Part shown: one piece after another, positions 51,977 through 60,421 of the stretch | Layout of the letters: each line of letters starts with the position of its first letter | Position numbering within the stretch: the stretch's first letter is position 1 | NCBI RefSeq assembly: GCF_030818695.1 | Contig: NZ_JAUTAR010000001.1 | Span: 310,001 to 374,000 of the forward strand | Length of the DNA stretch: 64,000 nt | From: Chryseobacterium sp. SORGH_AS_0447 | Lineage (GTDB): Bacteria > Bacteroidota > Bacteroidia > Flavobacteriales > Weeksellaceae | Direction: 5' to 3' | Position numbers and translations under genes: made by a program | The notes under the pieces: generated by a model | Told to the model about the DNA's origin: nothing | Seen by the model: the letters and a program-made list of their open reading frames with translations, nothing else | Database searches by the model: none

Positions 51977-53389
51977 TTAACTATTTTCCTTATCCTCTGC
52001 CTGTGCATTATAGAAATTCGGGAAACGCAGTTGTACGGTAGTTCCCTGGTTTTCGTATGAACTTACGATCAGCTCGCCCTGATGCATCCTGACAATATTT
52101 CTTGCCAGCGGAAGTCCGATGCCATAACCTTCGTAATTTTTGGTGTTGGAGGCCCGGAAAAAAGGATCGTAAATTTTATTCATTTCTTCTTCGGGAATTC
52201 CGATCCCATTATCTTTTACAATGATATAAACATCGGTATCAGTGGCTCCTAACGAAACTTTAACCTGCTGGAAATCGGAATATTTACAGCCGTTCTGAAT
52301 AATATTCGTTACTGCAAGATGCAGCAACTGTTCATTCCCCTGCACTTTCAGTTTTTTGGGATTATCCGGAAGCATGCTGATGTCCAGATAAATATTGTTT
52401 CTGAAATCGATTTTCCGCAGGGTTTCAATAACATCCCAAAGCAGCTGATCGATCCTTATCATGTCTACTCTCTGGATTTTTCCATTGAAACCGGTCTGAG
52501 CGATCATCAGCAGGGCTTTTATTTTTTTGTCCAGTTTTTCCGCTTCATCCAGAATAATCCCCAGGGTTTCTTTATATTCTTCATTGGTCCTGGAGATGGA
52601 AAGCGCTACATCCGCCTCCCCCATAATTGAAGTGAGCGGTGTCCTCAATTCGTGGGACACGTTTCCGATCAGATGGTTCTGGGTTTCAAAAGAAGTCTCG
52701 ATACGGTTCAGCATACCGTTGAAAGTATCGATAAGCTCATTCAGTTCTTTATTATCCGGCTGAGGCTCAAGGCGCAGATGGAGATTTTCCGAACTGATTT
52801 CCTTTACTTTTCCCGTAATTTTTAAAATAGGCTTGAATAAGGTTTTGGAAAGATAAAACGAGAAAATCATGCTGAAGAACAGCGAAAGAACAATACAGGT
52901 AATCAGTGTCCGTTTCAGGAACCCGAGATAATACACCACATAATGGTTCTTGGCTGAGGCGATGGCAATGTAATTTTTATCATCATGCTTGAAAGTCTGC
53001 CCGATGTAATAAAACTCTTTATCGTTGTAATTGGCCTCTCCTTTTTTAACAATGCTTTTAAAAAAGTAAGAAGGAATATGAATTTCGTTTGAAATTTTCT
53101 GAAAGTTGGAATCTGCCGGAACCGCAAAAACATAATCCCGTTCCCTGGGTAGCTCTTCATCGTTCAACCCATTTAAGATATAGTTTTCCGGAAGATCCAG
53201 ATCATCTTTTCCTTTTTCGATCTGGATGATGGTTGTGGTACGGATTTTCAGCAGCTCATAAAATCTTTGATGCGAGAAGTTGACAATCGAAAAATACACC
53301 AATCCACTGAACAGCAAGATAATGGCGGTAAAAACCAACATCAGGAGCACCATGGTTTTGGTCTGATTCGTGATCACTCTATTAAACAT
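51977..53389 (-). CDS. Two-component sensor histidine kinase (HAMP, HisKA, HATPase)
   Basis: 470 aa. Membrane helix 1 is at about 12-33, a periplasmic sensor follows (about 34-150), then membrane helix 2 (about 155-175), HAMP (about 178-230), HisKA with NVSHELRTPLTSIMGE (His about 248), and the ATPase domain with NIIQNGCKYSD (N box), VKDNGIGIPEEE (G1) and GYGIGLPLARNI (G2). It lies 3 nt after its response regulator. The signal is unknown; the pair resembles the CusRS-like class in domain order. Confidence 0.95.
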   Translation of the reverse strand: MFNRVITNQTKTMVLLMLVFTAIILLFSGLVYFSIVNFSHQRFYELLKIRTTTIIQIEKGKDDLDLPENYILNGLNDEELPRERDYVFAVPADSNFQKISNEIHIPSYFFKSIVKKGEANYNDKEFYYIGQTFKHDDKNYIAIASAKNHYVVYYLGFLKRTLITCIVLSLFFSMIFSFYLSKTLFKPILKITGKVKEISSENLHLRLEPQPDNKELNELIDTFNGMLNRIETSFETQNHLIGNVSHELRTPLTSIMGEADVALSISRTNEEYKETLGIILDEAEKLDKKIKALLMIAQTGFNGKIQRVDMIRIDQLLWDVIETLRKIDFRNNIYLDISMLPDNPKKLKVQGNEQLLHLAVTNIIQNGCKYSDFQQVKVSLGATDTDVYIIVKDNGIGIPEEEMNKIYDPFFRASNTKNYEGYGIGLPLARNIVRMHQGELIVSSYENQGTTVQLRFPNFYNAQAEDKENS

Positions 53390-53392
53390 CTT

Positions 53393-54097
53393 TTAAGGTT
53401 TTTTCAAAACATATCCCATTCCTATAACGGTATGGATCAATTTATCTTCGTAATGATCCAATTTTTTTCTTAGATAATTTACATATACATCAACGACATT
53501 CGTACCCAGCTCGTAGTTTACACCCCAGACCGCATCGAGAATTTCCGCGCGGGAAATCACTTTCTCAGGGTTATTTAAAAAATATAAAAGCAGTTTGTAT
53601 TCGGTGGAAGTGAGTGAGATGTCTTCGCCTGCCCGCGTTACTTTTTTGGTGTAATCATTAAGTACAAGATCCGAAAACTGGAATATATACTCCTGATCCA
53701 CTTCCGGCTCGGCAATTTCGGGAGAACTTCCGTTGCCGCTCCTCCTCAGGAGAGATTTAATTCTGGCCACCAATTCAATAAACTTAAAAGGCTTTACGAG
53801 GTAATCATCCCCTCCGCTCTCCAGGCCAAGGACAATATTTTCTGAAGTCCCCAATGCCGTCAGAAATAAGATCGGCACATGCTCATTGGTCTTCCGGATT
53901 TCCTTACAGACATCCAGACCATTCATTTCCGGCAGCATAATATCCAGGATCACCAGATCGAAATCATTTGACTGTACCAGCTGCACCCCGGTTCTGCCGT
54001 CGAATGCCACAGAAACTTCATAGCCATTCTCCTGCAATCCTTTTTTGATAAAGGACACCACACTGGTTTCGTCTTCGATGAGGATAATTTTTTTCAT
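53393..54097 (-). CDS. OmpR-family response regulator
   Basis: 234 aa. Receiver domain (about 1-120): LIEDE acidic pair, phospho-acceptor Asp52 (VILDIMLPEMNG), Thr in FLTALG, Lys in LVKPFKFIEL. C-terminal winged helix (about 140-234): LTSTEYKLLLYFLNNPEKVISR and VDVYVNYLRKKL. It should bind direct repeats upstream of its targets when phosphorylated by the kinase encoded next to it. Confidence 0.96.
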   Translation of the reverse strand: MKKIILIEDETSVVSFIKKGLQENGYEVSVAFDGRTGVQLVQSNDFDLVILDIMLPEMNGLDVCKEIRKTNEHVPILFLTALGTSENIVLGLESGGDDYLVKPFKFIELVARIKSLLRRSGNGSSPEIAEPEVDQEYIFQFSDLVLNDYTKKVTRAGEDISLTSTEYKLLLYFLNNPEKVISRAEILDAVWGVNYELGTNVVDVYVNYLRKKLDHYEDKLIHTVIGMGYVLKKP

Positions 54098-54115
54098 AAG
54101 AAACTGGGACTTTCA

Positions 54116-54146
54116 CAAAAGTAGGAAAAACTAAGGAAGGGTGCAA
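54116..54146 (-). promoter_or_regulatory. Promoter of the OmpR/HK pair
   Basis: On the minus strand: TTG at 54146-54144, 20 nt, then TACTTTTG at 54123-54116, 19 nt before the start codon. A full match to the Bacteroidota -33/-7 arrangement. Confidence 0.75.
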
Positions 54147-54154
54147 AAATCAAA

Positions 54155-54186
54155 AAACCTCCTTAATGAATGAATTACGAAGGTTT
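54155..54186 (-). terminator. Terminator after tRNA-Leu(CAG)
   Basis: AAACCTCCTTAAT and ATTACGAAGGTTT form an imperfect stem around 54165-54175, with a T run on the minus strand. Confidence 0.65.
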
Positions 54187-54195
54187 ATAATCCTG

Positions 54196-54277
54196 TGCGG
54201 ATGAAGGGACTCGAACCCCCATGCCTTGCGGCACCAGATCCTGATTCTGGCGTGGCTACCAATTACACCACATCCGC
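54196..54277 (-). tRNA. tRNA-Leu (anticodon CAG)
   Basis: 82 nt. The acceptor stem GCGGATG/CATCCGC with discriminator A, anticodon stem CCAGA/TCTGG with loop ATCAGGA (anticodon CAG) and T-loop GGTTCGAGTCC are clear. The long variable arm (GTGCCGCAAGGCAT) is the class II Leu type. CCA is not encoded. Confidence 0.95.
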
Positions 54278-54470
54278 ATCGAAGCGATAGTCGCCAAGAC
54301 TGCAAATATAGGACATTTTAAAGAAAGAATGTAAAAGCAGTTATAAATTTATATAGTAAAATTAATGCAAGTAAAACCTCATTGTTCGGCACGCTCAGCA
54401 TGAAGCAGATCTGAAGTTAAAATTTAATTGATCGTTAAGAAAGATCAATGCACAACAGATAAAAACAAAA

Positions 54471-54499
54471 AACCTCCGTAACGAATCATTACGGAGGTT
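54471..54499 (-). terminator. Terminator of the three-tRNA transcript
   Basis: AACCTCCGTAA and TTACGGAGGTT form a perfect 11-bp stem around CGAATCA, with T runs on both sides. It serves Leu(TAG)-Gly-Leu(TAA) on the minus strand. Confidence 0.85.
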
Positions 54500-54505
54500 T
54501 TTTAG

Positions 54506-54589
54506 TACCCCAGGCGGGACTTGAACCCGCACGCCAAAAGAGGCACAGGATTTTAAGTCCTGCGTGTCTACCAGTTCCACCACCAGGGC
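54506..54589 (-). tRNA. tRNA-Leu (anticodon TAA)
   Basis: 84 nt. Anticodon stem CAGGA/TCCTG with loop CTTAAAA (anticodon TAA), variable arm with TGCCTCTTTTGGCGT and T-arm GCGGGTTCAAGTCCCGC. The acceptor stem has a terminal G-T pair. Confidence 0.95.
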
Positions 54590-54597
54590 AGGCGTGG

Positions 54598-54670
54598 AGC
54601 GAAAAACGGGATTCGAACCCGCGACCCCAACCTTGGCAAGGTTGTGCTCTACCAGCTGAGCTATTTTCGC
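54598..54670 (-). tRNA. tRNA-Gly (anticodon GCC)
   Basis: 73 nt. Acceptor GCGAAAA/TTTTCGC, D-arm AGCTCAGCTGGTAGAGC, anticodon stem CAACC/GGTTG with loop TTGCCAA (anticodon GCC), T-arm GCGGGTTCGAATCCCG. Discriminator T. Confidence 0.96.
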
Positions 54671-54676
54671 AAACTG

Positions 54677-54758
54677 TGCGGATGAAGGGACTCGAACCCC
54701 CACGCCTCACGGCACCAGATCCTAAGTCTGGCGTGGCTACCAATTACACCACATCCGC
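54677..54758 (-). tRNA. tRNA-Leu (anticodon TAG)
   Basis: 82 nt. Same body as the Leu(CAG) tRNA at 54196; anticodon loop CTTAGGA (anticodon TAG). The two differ at only a few positions, implying duplication of one Leu tRNA gene. Confidence 0.95.
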
Positions 54759-54936
54759 AGTTTTTATTAAGTTGTATTTTTAAAGAACTTGTTTCGTTTT
54801 CAGTGGTGCAAAGATAGGATAAATTCTTTTAACTCCAAATTTTTCACCAAAAAAAATTAAAATTTTTAGATTTTTTTTTCGGCATACCCTTTATTACAAT
54901 TGATTTTATTACTTTTACATCGTTAATTAATATGAT

Positions 54937-55314
54937 ATGGAATTACAAGGAACGGTAAAGAAAATATTTGATGCTCAGACTTTTGCGAGCGGTTTCCAAA
55001 AGAGAGAAATGGTGATTCTGACGCAGGAGCAGTATCCGCAGCCGATAAACATAGAATTTTTGTCTGACAAGATCGGTTTATTAGATAATTTGAAAGAAGG
55101 CGAGAATGTAAAGGTGGGAATCAACATCCGGGGCAGAGAATGGGTTTCTCCTCAGGGCGAGACCAAATACTTCAACTCTATTACAGGATGGAGAGTAGAG
55201 AAAGTTTTTGATAACGGTTCAGAACCTACCCAGGCTGCACCTTCTCAATCCGCATCTCCGGTTTCTAATGAGAATCCATTTGCAGGAGACGACGATGATG
55301 ATCTTCCTTTCTAA
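54937..55314 (+). CDS. DUF3127 protein with SSB-like acidic tail
   Basis: 125 aa. The N-terminal ~95 residues form an OB-fold-like DUF3127 domain: beta strands LQGTVKKIFDAQTF, MVILTQEQYPQPINIEFL and EGENVKVGINIRGREW. A Gln/Ser/Pro linker leads to DDDDDLPF, closely matching the acidic C-terminal tip (DDDIPF) by which single-stranded DNA-binding protein recruits partner proteins. It is thus probably an SSB relative acting in DNA repair or replication. It is alone upstream of aat and ends in a hairpin. Confidence 0.88.
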   Translation: MELQGTVKKIFDAQTFASGFQKREMVILTQEQYPQPINIEFLSDKIGLLDNLKEGENVKVGINIRGREWVSPQGETKYFNSITGWRVEKVFDNGSEPTQAAPSQSASPVSNENPFAGDDDDDLPF

Positions 55315-55336
55315 TTAAAAGATAACACAATACATG

Positions 55337-55358
55337 AATCCTGCTTTTAAGCGGGATT
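55337..55358 (+). terminator. Terminator after the DUF3127 gene
   Basis: AATCCTGC (55337-55344) pairs with GCGGGATT (55351-55358) with one G-T, followed by six further T. It lies just before aat, so read-through may also occur. Confidence 0.75.
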
Positions 55359-55371
55359 TTTTTTCCTTAAA

Positions 55372-56025
55372 ATGGTCCGATTAGACGAAAATGAGATTTC
55401 ATTTCCCGATCCGCTGCTTTACGACGGGTACGAAGGAATTGTGGCTGTCGGCGGCGATCTTTCGGTGGAACGCGTCTGGTTTGCCTACCAGCTGGGCATT
55501 TTTCCCTGGTACAATCCCGGGGAAGAAATTCTCTGGTGGTGCCCCGATCCGAGATTTGTGCTGTTCCCGGATGCGCTGAAAGTTTCCAAATCGATGCAGA
55601 AAATCCTGAACCGTAATGTTTTTACCTTTTCCGAAAATCAGAATTTCCGGGAAGTGATTAAAAACTGCCAGGAAATTAACCGCCGCGGGCAGGACGGAAC
55701 CTGGCTTTCCGAAGAGCTGATGCAGACTTTCATTAAGCTGCATGAATACGGGTTGGCAAAAAATCTCGAAGTATGGCAGGACGGGGAACTGGTCGGCGGA
55801 TTTTACGGACTTCAGATCGGCAGGGTGTTTTGCGGGGAAAGCATGTTTGCCAAAGTGAGCAATGCTTCAAAAGCCGGATTTATCCATTTTGTGGAGACCC
55901 ACAAGGATAGCCTTCAGATCATTGACTGCCAGTCGCACACGGATCACCTGGAAAGCCTTGGGGCGACCATGATCCCTAAAAAAGAATTTTTAAAAATTTT
56001 ATACGAAAATAATGAACGCAGATAA
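55372..56025 (+). CDS. aat: Leucyl/phenylalanyl-tRNA-protein transferase Aat
   Basis: 217 aa. It adds Leu or Phe to N-terminal Lys/Arg, making N-degrons for the ClpS/ClpAP pathway. Family motifs are seen: GIVAVGGDLSVERVWFAYQLGIFPW, WWCPDPRFVL and GGFYGLQIGRVFCGESMFA, then IDCQSHTDHLESLGA. The length is normal. Its 3' end overlaps the transporter gene by 14 nt. Confidence 0.96.
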   Translation: MVRLDENEISFPDPLLYDGYEGIVAVGGDLSVERVWFAYQLGIFPWYNPGEEILWWCPDPRFVLFPDALKVSKSMQKILNRNVFTFSENQNFREVIKNCQEINRRGQDGTWLSEELMQTFIKLHEYGLAKNLEVWQDGELVGGFYGLQIGRVFCGESMFAKVSNASKAGFIHFVETHKDSLQIIDCQSHTDHLESLGATMIPKKEFLKILYENNERR

Positions 56026-56902
56026 AGAGAAGTGGGTTCTTCTTATTGTACTCAGCCTGATCTGGGGATCATCTTTTATCTTAATTAAAAAATCCCTGGA
56101 ACATTATAATCCTTATCAGGTCGGTGCCTTAAGGGTTCTGATTGCCGGGCTTATTCTGATGCCGGTTGCCATCTCAAAGTACAGGCTGTTTCCCAAGAAG
56201 CATCTGAAATGGCTTATCCTGGCCGCTTTTACAGGAAACTTCATCCCCATGTTCCTGTTTCCGATTGCAGAAACGGAAGTAAGCAGCAGCATTGCAGGAA
56301 TCATCAATTCGATGATGCCGATTTTTGTCATCATTGTGGGCGCTCTGGTATGGAAATTTGAAACGACGAAACAACAGATCATCGGGACATTCATCAGCTT
56401 CACCGGCGTCTGCCTCCTGGCTTTCGGCGGAAACGGCGATGAGGGGCAGTTTAAGCTGATCCCTATTCTTCTGCTGTTACTCGCCACTTTATGCTATGCT
56501 GTAAGCACCACTACTGTGAAATCCAAACTGATGGAAGTTTCCTCTACGGTGTTGTCTGCTTTTGTGTTTTCTTTTGTGCTATTTTTCCCTTCACTCATCG
56601 CTTTGGCAGGTACCGGATTTTTTTCCACCTTCAGCTTTGATGAAAACCATCTGACCGGACTGATGTTTGTTGGCCTGTTATCCGTATTCGGAACCGGGCT
56701 GGCCATGATGATGAATTACCGCCTTTTGAAAGTCTCTTCTCCCCTGTTTGCCTCAACAGTAACTCTGCTTATGCCGATCGTAGCAATTATCTGGGGTATT
56801 TTAGACGGCGAAAAGCTCTCTGTGATGCAATTTGTAGGCGCAGGGATTATTATTGCCGGACTGATCTTTTTGCGGGCAAAACCTAACGTTGTTAAAAAAT
56901 AA
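56012..56902 (+). CDS. EamA/DMT-family transporter
   Basis: 296 aa with ten membrane helices in two repeats of five: the first EamA unit spans about 8-135 (WGSSFILIKKSLEHYNPYQVGALR), the second about 150-290. Such carriers export amino acids or metabolites; substrate cannot be told. Co-translated with aat. Confidence 0.92.
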   Translation: MNADKEKWVLLIVLSLIWGSSFILIKKSLEHYNPYQVGALRVLIAGLILMPVAISKYRLFPKKHLKWLILAAFTGNFIPMFLFPIAETEVSSSIAGIINSMMPIFVIIVGALVWKFETTKQQIIGTFISFTGVCLLAFGGNGDEGQFKLIPILLLLLATLCYAVSTTTVKSKLMEVSSTVLSAFVFSFVLFFPSLIALAGTGFFSTFSFDENHLTGLMFVGLLSVFGTGLAMMMNYRLLKVSSPLFASTVTLLMPIVAIIWGILDGEKLSVMQFVGAGIIIAGLIFLRAKPNVVKK

Positions 56903-56926
56903 AAATCCTGCATTGCTGCAGGATTT
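56903..56926 (+). terminator. Terminator after the EamA gene
   Basis: AAATCCTGCA (56903-56912) and TGCAGGATTT (56917-56926) form a perfect 10-bp stem around TTGC. Confidence 0.85.
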
Positions 56927-56978
56927 AATAAAATTCATAATCATAGGCTTGAATAAGCACTTTCGTACGTTTTCAGGT

Positions 56979-58361
56979 CTATGAATTTTTCTTTTTCACT
57001 TTAGCCTTCACCTTTTTTACCTCGTCTTTAATAAAAGGATATTTTTTCTGCATATCCGTTACCAGGGTAGGATCAAGATCCAATGCTTTATGAAGCGATT
57101 CAATACCTTTTTCCTGATCTTTCAAGTTCAGGTAGCAATTGCTCAGCTGATAGTATAATTCGGCCCTATTGTGCGCTTTTACCGCTTCATTCAGAAGTGT
57201 TACGGCTTCTTCATATTCACCCAACAGCATCAGGACTTCAGAATAGGCATACCAGTTATAAAATCTTGTCGGCTCCGCATCCACCAGTTTTTTCAGGCAG
57301 GAAAGGCTTTCTTCAAACTTCCCGGAATCGATGAATAAAAAAGCCAGCCGTTTCTGGTAATCCAGATTGTTCTCATTCAGATGGGTTGCTTCTTTAGCAA
57401 AATGCAGGGCTTCTGTCATTCCGCCCATTTCCTCATAAATGTAAGACTGCTCCATCATCGCCAGATAAAACTGGGGATCTTCCCTCAGCGACTTCTGGAA
57501 AGCATTTAAAGCTACAATCGGCTGTTTTAATGCTTTATAGCACAATCCGATTTTATAAAAGGTAAATGCTTTGGTATATTCCAGCTCAAGCATTTCCTCA
57601 TAGACTTCAATGGCTTTTTTGTATTGCCCCAACGCTTCATAACAGGCCGCTTTGTTGGCATATACGCCTACGGAATTGGAGTTGATGGCCAATAAATAGT
57701 CGTACCCTTTAATGGCTTCGTCATAATTTTTCCGGTTGAAGTAAAACTGTCCGTACTCGAACCAGGCTACTTCCGAATAAGCAAACTCATCCAGGTATTC
57801 ATTAAGGAAGGCGATTGCCTCATCATTCTTATTCAGGTCAGCAAAGCACACCATGCAGTTTTCCAGGGAATATTCATCCGTCGGATCTTCTTTCAGTGCT
57901 TTCTTATAATGTTTAAGAGCGTTAAAAGGATCTCCTAAATTTACATATTCATCCGCAATAAAGTTGTGAAGGAAATTTTCTTCTTCCCTCAGCTCTAATG
58001 CTTTTTTACAAATTTCAATGGATTTTTTAGGATTTCCCAGATTCGAATAATACTTCGCATAGCACACCAGAAAGTCGGTGTTTTCCATAGAAGAACCTTT
58101 CAGCTCATCGATAAGTTCTTTTGAAGTATTATAGTCTTCCCATTCCAACAGGATTTCAAGCTTTTTGATCTTGATATCCAAAGAATTGGGGTGAAGCTTG
58201 AGAGCATAATTAACGGCTACATCGGCATAATTAAAATCTCCCAACTCCAGATAATAAACAATAATGTCTTCCAGCTCTTCGGTATCGAAGTAAAATTCAT
58301 CATTGTTATCCATCATTTCTTCGAACTTCTTCACAAGTTCATTTCCAAAATACTCTTCCAA
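56979..58361 (-). CDS. Tetratricopeptide-repeat protein
   Basis: 460 aa, almost entirely TPR helices (about 12 repeats, for example the GVYANKAACYEALGQYKKAIEVYEEML type). No signal peptide; a Lys-rich tail ends VKAKVKKKNS. It starts at TTG 58361 (MEEYFGNELVKKFEE): no in-frame ATG precedes it before a stop, and none follows until residue 16. It is probably a cytoplasmic scaffold conserved in flavobacteria. Role unknown. Confidence 0.88.
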   Translation of the reverse strand: MEEYFGNELVKKFEEMMDNNDEFYFDTEELEDIIVYYLELGDFNYADVAVNYALKLHPNSLDIKIKKLEILLEWEDYNTSKELIDELKGSSMENTDFLVCYAKYYSNLGNPKKSIEICKKALELREEENFLHNFIADEYVNLGDPFNALKHYKKALKEDPTDEYSLENCMVCFADLNKNDEAIAFLNEYLDEFAYSEVAWFEYGQFYFNRKNYDEAIKGYDYLLAINSNSVGVYANKAACYEALGQYKKAIEVYEEMLELEYTKAFTFYKIGLCYKALKQPIVALNAFQKSLREDPQFYLAMMEQSYIYEEMGGMTEALHFAKEATHLNENNLDYQKRLAFLFIDSGKFEESLSCLKKLVDAEPTRFYNWYAYSEVLMLLGEYEEAVTLLNEAVKAHNRAELYYQLSNCYLNLKDQEKGIESLHKALDLDPTLVTDMQKKYPFIKDEVKKVKAKVKKKNS

Positions 58362-58701
58362 TACTTGTATCCTTAGTCAATCAATGTCTGAATATGCTTA
58401 CAAACCTCGACAAACTTTTTTAAATTAATATTACTTCTGAAATTTAAGATTCAAAAGGTATGCAAAGTTGCGAATTTTTTTCGACATTCCTCTTCGTAAA
58501 TTTCTATTTTAAAGATAGTAAAAAGAATAGTATCCTCAAATAATTGTGGATAAAAACAGGGGATTTATAAATAATTTAACATACCAGTAAAAGCCATTAT
58601 TACAAAATTTAAAATTTTCAGTAATCCTGAATCTTGAGCCGTTTACAGATCCGGTATGAACAAAAAGAACGAGACTTGTAAGCCTCGTTCCTTTTATTTC
58701 A
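58362..58701. other. 340-bp gap
   Basis: It contains the glmM terminator at 58667-58690. The rest is AT-rich and must hold the TPR gene promoter, but no convincing -7 box was found. No small ORF. Confidence 0.5.
58667..58690 (-). terminator. glmM terminator
   Basis: GAACGAG (58667-58673) pairs with CTCGTTC (58684-58690), extended by an inner CTT/AAG pair; a T run follows on the minus strand. Confidence 0.8.
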
Positions 58702-60084
58702 TTAGATCAGACTTCTGATCTTTGCGATGATATCATCTCCCAATTGATCGGCTTCTTCCTGAGATTTAGCTTCGGTATAGATTCTGATAATCGGCTCCGT
58801 ATTTGATTTTCTAAGGTGCACCCAGTTATTTTCGAAATCAATTTTTACCCCGTCTACTGTAGATACTTCTTCGTTCTGGTATTCTTTCTCCATTTTTGAT
58901 AAAATATCGTCTACGTTGATTTCAGGGGTAAGCTCAATTTTCTTTTTCCCCATAAAATAGCTTGGGTAACCTGCTCTTAGTTCGGAAACCGCTTTATTTT
59001 CCTTTGCCAGGTGGGTTAAAAACAAAGCAACTCCTACCAATGAGTCTCTTCCGTAGTGAAGATCCGGATAAATGATTCCCCCGTTTCCTTCACCGCCGAT
59101 CACGGCATTTTTTTCTTTCATTAAAGTAACTACGTTTACTTCCCCTACGGCACTCGCAAAGTATTCTGAGTGATGTCCCTGAGCAACATCCCGTAAGGCA
59201 CGGCTTGAAGAAAGGTTTGAAACAGCTACTCCGTTTTTATGTTTTAATAAATAATCCGCCACGGCAACCAGGGTATATTCTTCCCCGAACATTTCTCCTT
59301 TTTCGTCAATCAACGCCAGTCTGTCTACGTCCGGATCTACAACAACTCCGAAGTCGGCTCCTTCTTTTTTTACCAGCTCGCAGATATCTCCCAAATGTTC
59401 TTTCAACGGTTCCGGATTGTGCGGGAAATGGCCTGTCGGTTCACAGTACAATTTTACCGTTTCACAACCTAACTGATCCAGCAGCATCGGGATGGCAATC
59501 CCTCCGGTAGAGTTTACGGCATCCAGCACCACCTTGAATCTCTTTGATCTGATGGCTTCCACATCAACCATCGGTAAATTTAGAATCTGCTGAATATGGA
59601 TATCAAAAGCATCATCTCTAGTTTCATATTTTCCGAGGTCATCTACTTCTGCATAGTTGAAATCTTCACTTTCCGCCAGTGCCAGTACTTCCGCTCCGTT
59701 TTCTCCGCTGATGAATTCTCCTTTGTCGTTCAGAAGCTTCAGGGCGTTCCATTGTTTCGGGTTATGGGAAGCGGTGAGGATGATTCCGCCGTCTGCTTTC
59801 AGCTCGGGCACCATAATTTCGACCGTCGGTGTTGTAGACAACCCTAAGTCTACCACATGGATTCCAAGCCCCTGCAACGTTGCAGAAACTAATGAGGAAA
59901 CCATCTGCCCTGAGATTCTGGCATCTCTTCCAATCACCAGGGTCAGGTCTTTTTTATTTTTATTGTTCTGCAGCCAGGTTCCGAACGCGGAAGCGAATTT
60001 TACCACATCCAGCGGCGTCAGGTTATCATTCACTTTTCCGCCAATGGTTCCGCGGATTCCTGAAATACTTTTTATTAATGACAT
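58702..60084 (-). CDS. glmM: Phosphoglucosamine mutase GlmM
   Basis: 460 aa, alpha-D-phosphohexomutase family. The phosphoserine loop is LTASHNPKQWNALK (Ser106), the metal loop VDPDVDRLALID and the sugar loop GEGNGGIIYPD, and the C-terminal phosphate loop RKSNTEPIIRIYTEA. It converts glucosamine-6-phosphate to glucosamine-1-phosphate for UDP-GlcNAc. Bacteroidota commonly use this longer form. The annotation phosphomannomutase is possible, but the KQWNALK region fits the GlmM-like subgroup. Confidence 0.88.
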   Translation of the reverse strand: MSLIKSISGIRGTIGGKVNDNLTPLDVVKFASAFGTWLQNNKNKKDLTLVIGRDARISGQMVSSLVSATLQGLGIHVVDLGLSTTPTVEIMVPELKADGGIILTASHNPKQWNALKLLNDKGEFISGENGAEVLALAESEDFNYAEVDDLGKYETRDDAFDIHIQQILNLPMVDVEAIRSKRFKVVLDAVNSTGGIAIPMLLDQLGCETVKLYCEPTGHFPHNPEPLKEHLGDICELVKKEGADFGVVVDPDVDRLALIDEKGEMFGEEYTLVAVADYLLKHKNGVAVSNLSSSRALRDVAQGHHSEYFASAVGEVNVVTLMKEKNAVIGGEGNGGIIYPDLHYGRDSLVGVALFLTHLAKENKAVSELRAGYPSYFMGKKKIELTPEINVDDILSKMEKEYQNEEVSTVDGVKIDFENNWVHLRKSNTEPIIRIYTEAKSQEEADQLGDDIIAKIRSLI

Positions 60085-60157
60085 GAATTATGTTTTTATT
60101 TATACATTCCTAGTAAACCCATTTTGCCAATGCTGGAAAAATGGTGTTAATTTTATT

Positions 60158-60165
60158 CAAAAATA
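60158..60165 (-). promoter_or_regulatory. Candidate -7 box for glmM
   Basis: On the minus strand TATTTTTG, 73 nt before the start codon. No -33 TTG at the usual distance. Confidence 0.4.
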
Positions 60166-60268
60166 CAAATAAAACTGCGGATTGATGTCGGAAAATAAAG
60201 CATTCGATTTGTTGCAAATGAAAAGCCTCACTAAAGCGGTCTATCTATTTTTAGTAGAATCAGTTAAG

Positions 60269-60421
60269 CTAAGAACACCCGCAATCTTTATCGCAGCCGG
60301 TTCTTTTGGAGCTGAATTTTTTCGGTGCAAAATTCTTCCTGAGTATCCTGAATAAAGAATAACAAGCGAATGCAACGATCAGTAAAACAACTATGTATTG
60401 TAAGATTAATGAAGAATCCAT
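60269..60421 (-). CDS. FeoB-associated Cys-rich membrane protein
   Basis: 50 aa from ATG 60421, overlapping the feoB stop by one base (TAATG), so translation is coupled. One membrane helix (LILQYIVVLLIVAFACYSLF), a basic stretch and a C-terminal cysteine motif (TGCDKDCGCS) match the small protein encoded next to feoB in many bacteria. It is presumed to aid ferrous iron transport. Upstream in-frame extension is inside feoB and rejected. Confidence 0.88.
   Translation of the reverse strand: MDSSLILQYIVVLLIVAFACYSLFRILRKNFAPKKFSSKRTGCDKDCGCS

Noticed and set aside
54299..54465. Additional small RNA or tRNA remnant between tRNA-Leu(CAG) and the tRNA cluster
   Set aside because: No cloverleaf, promoter or hairpin other than the described terminator could be found.
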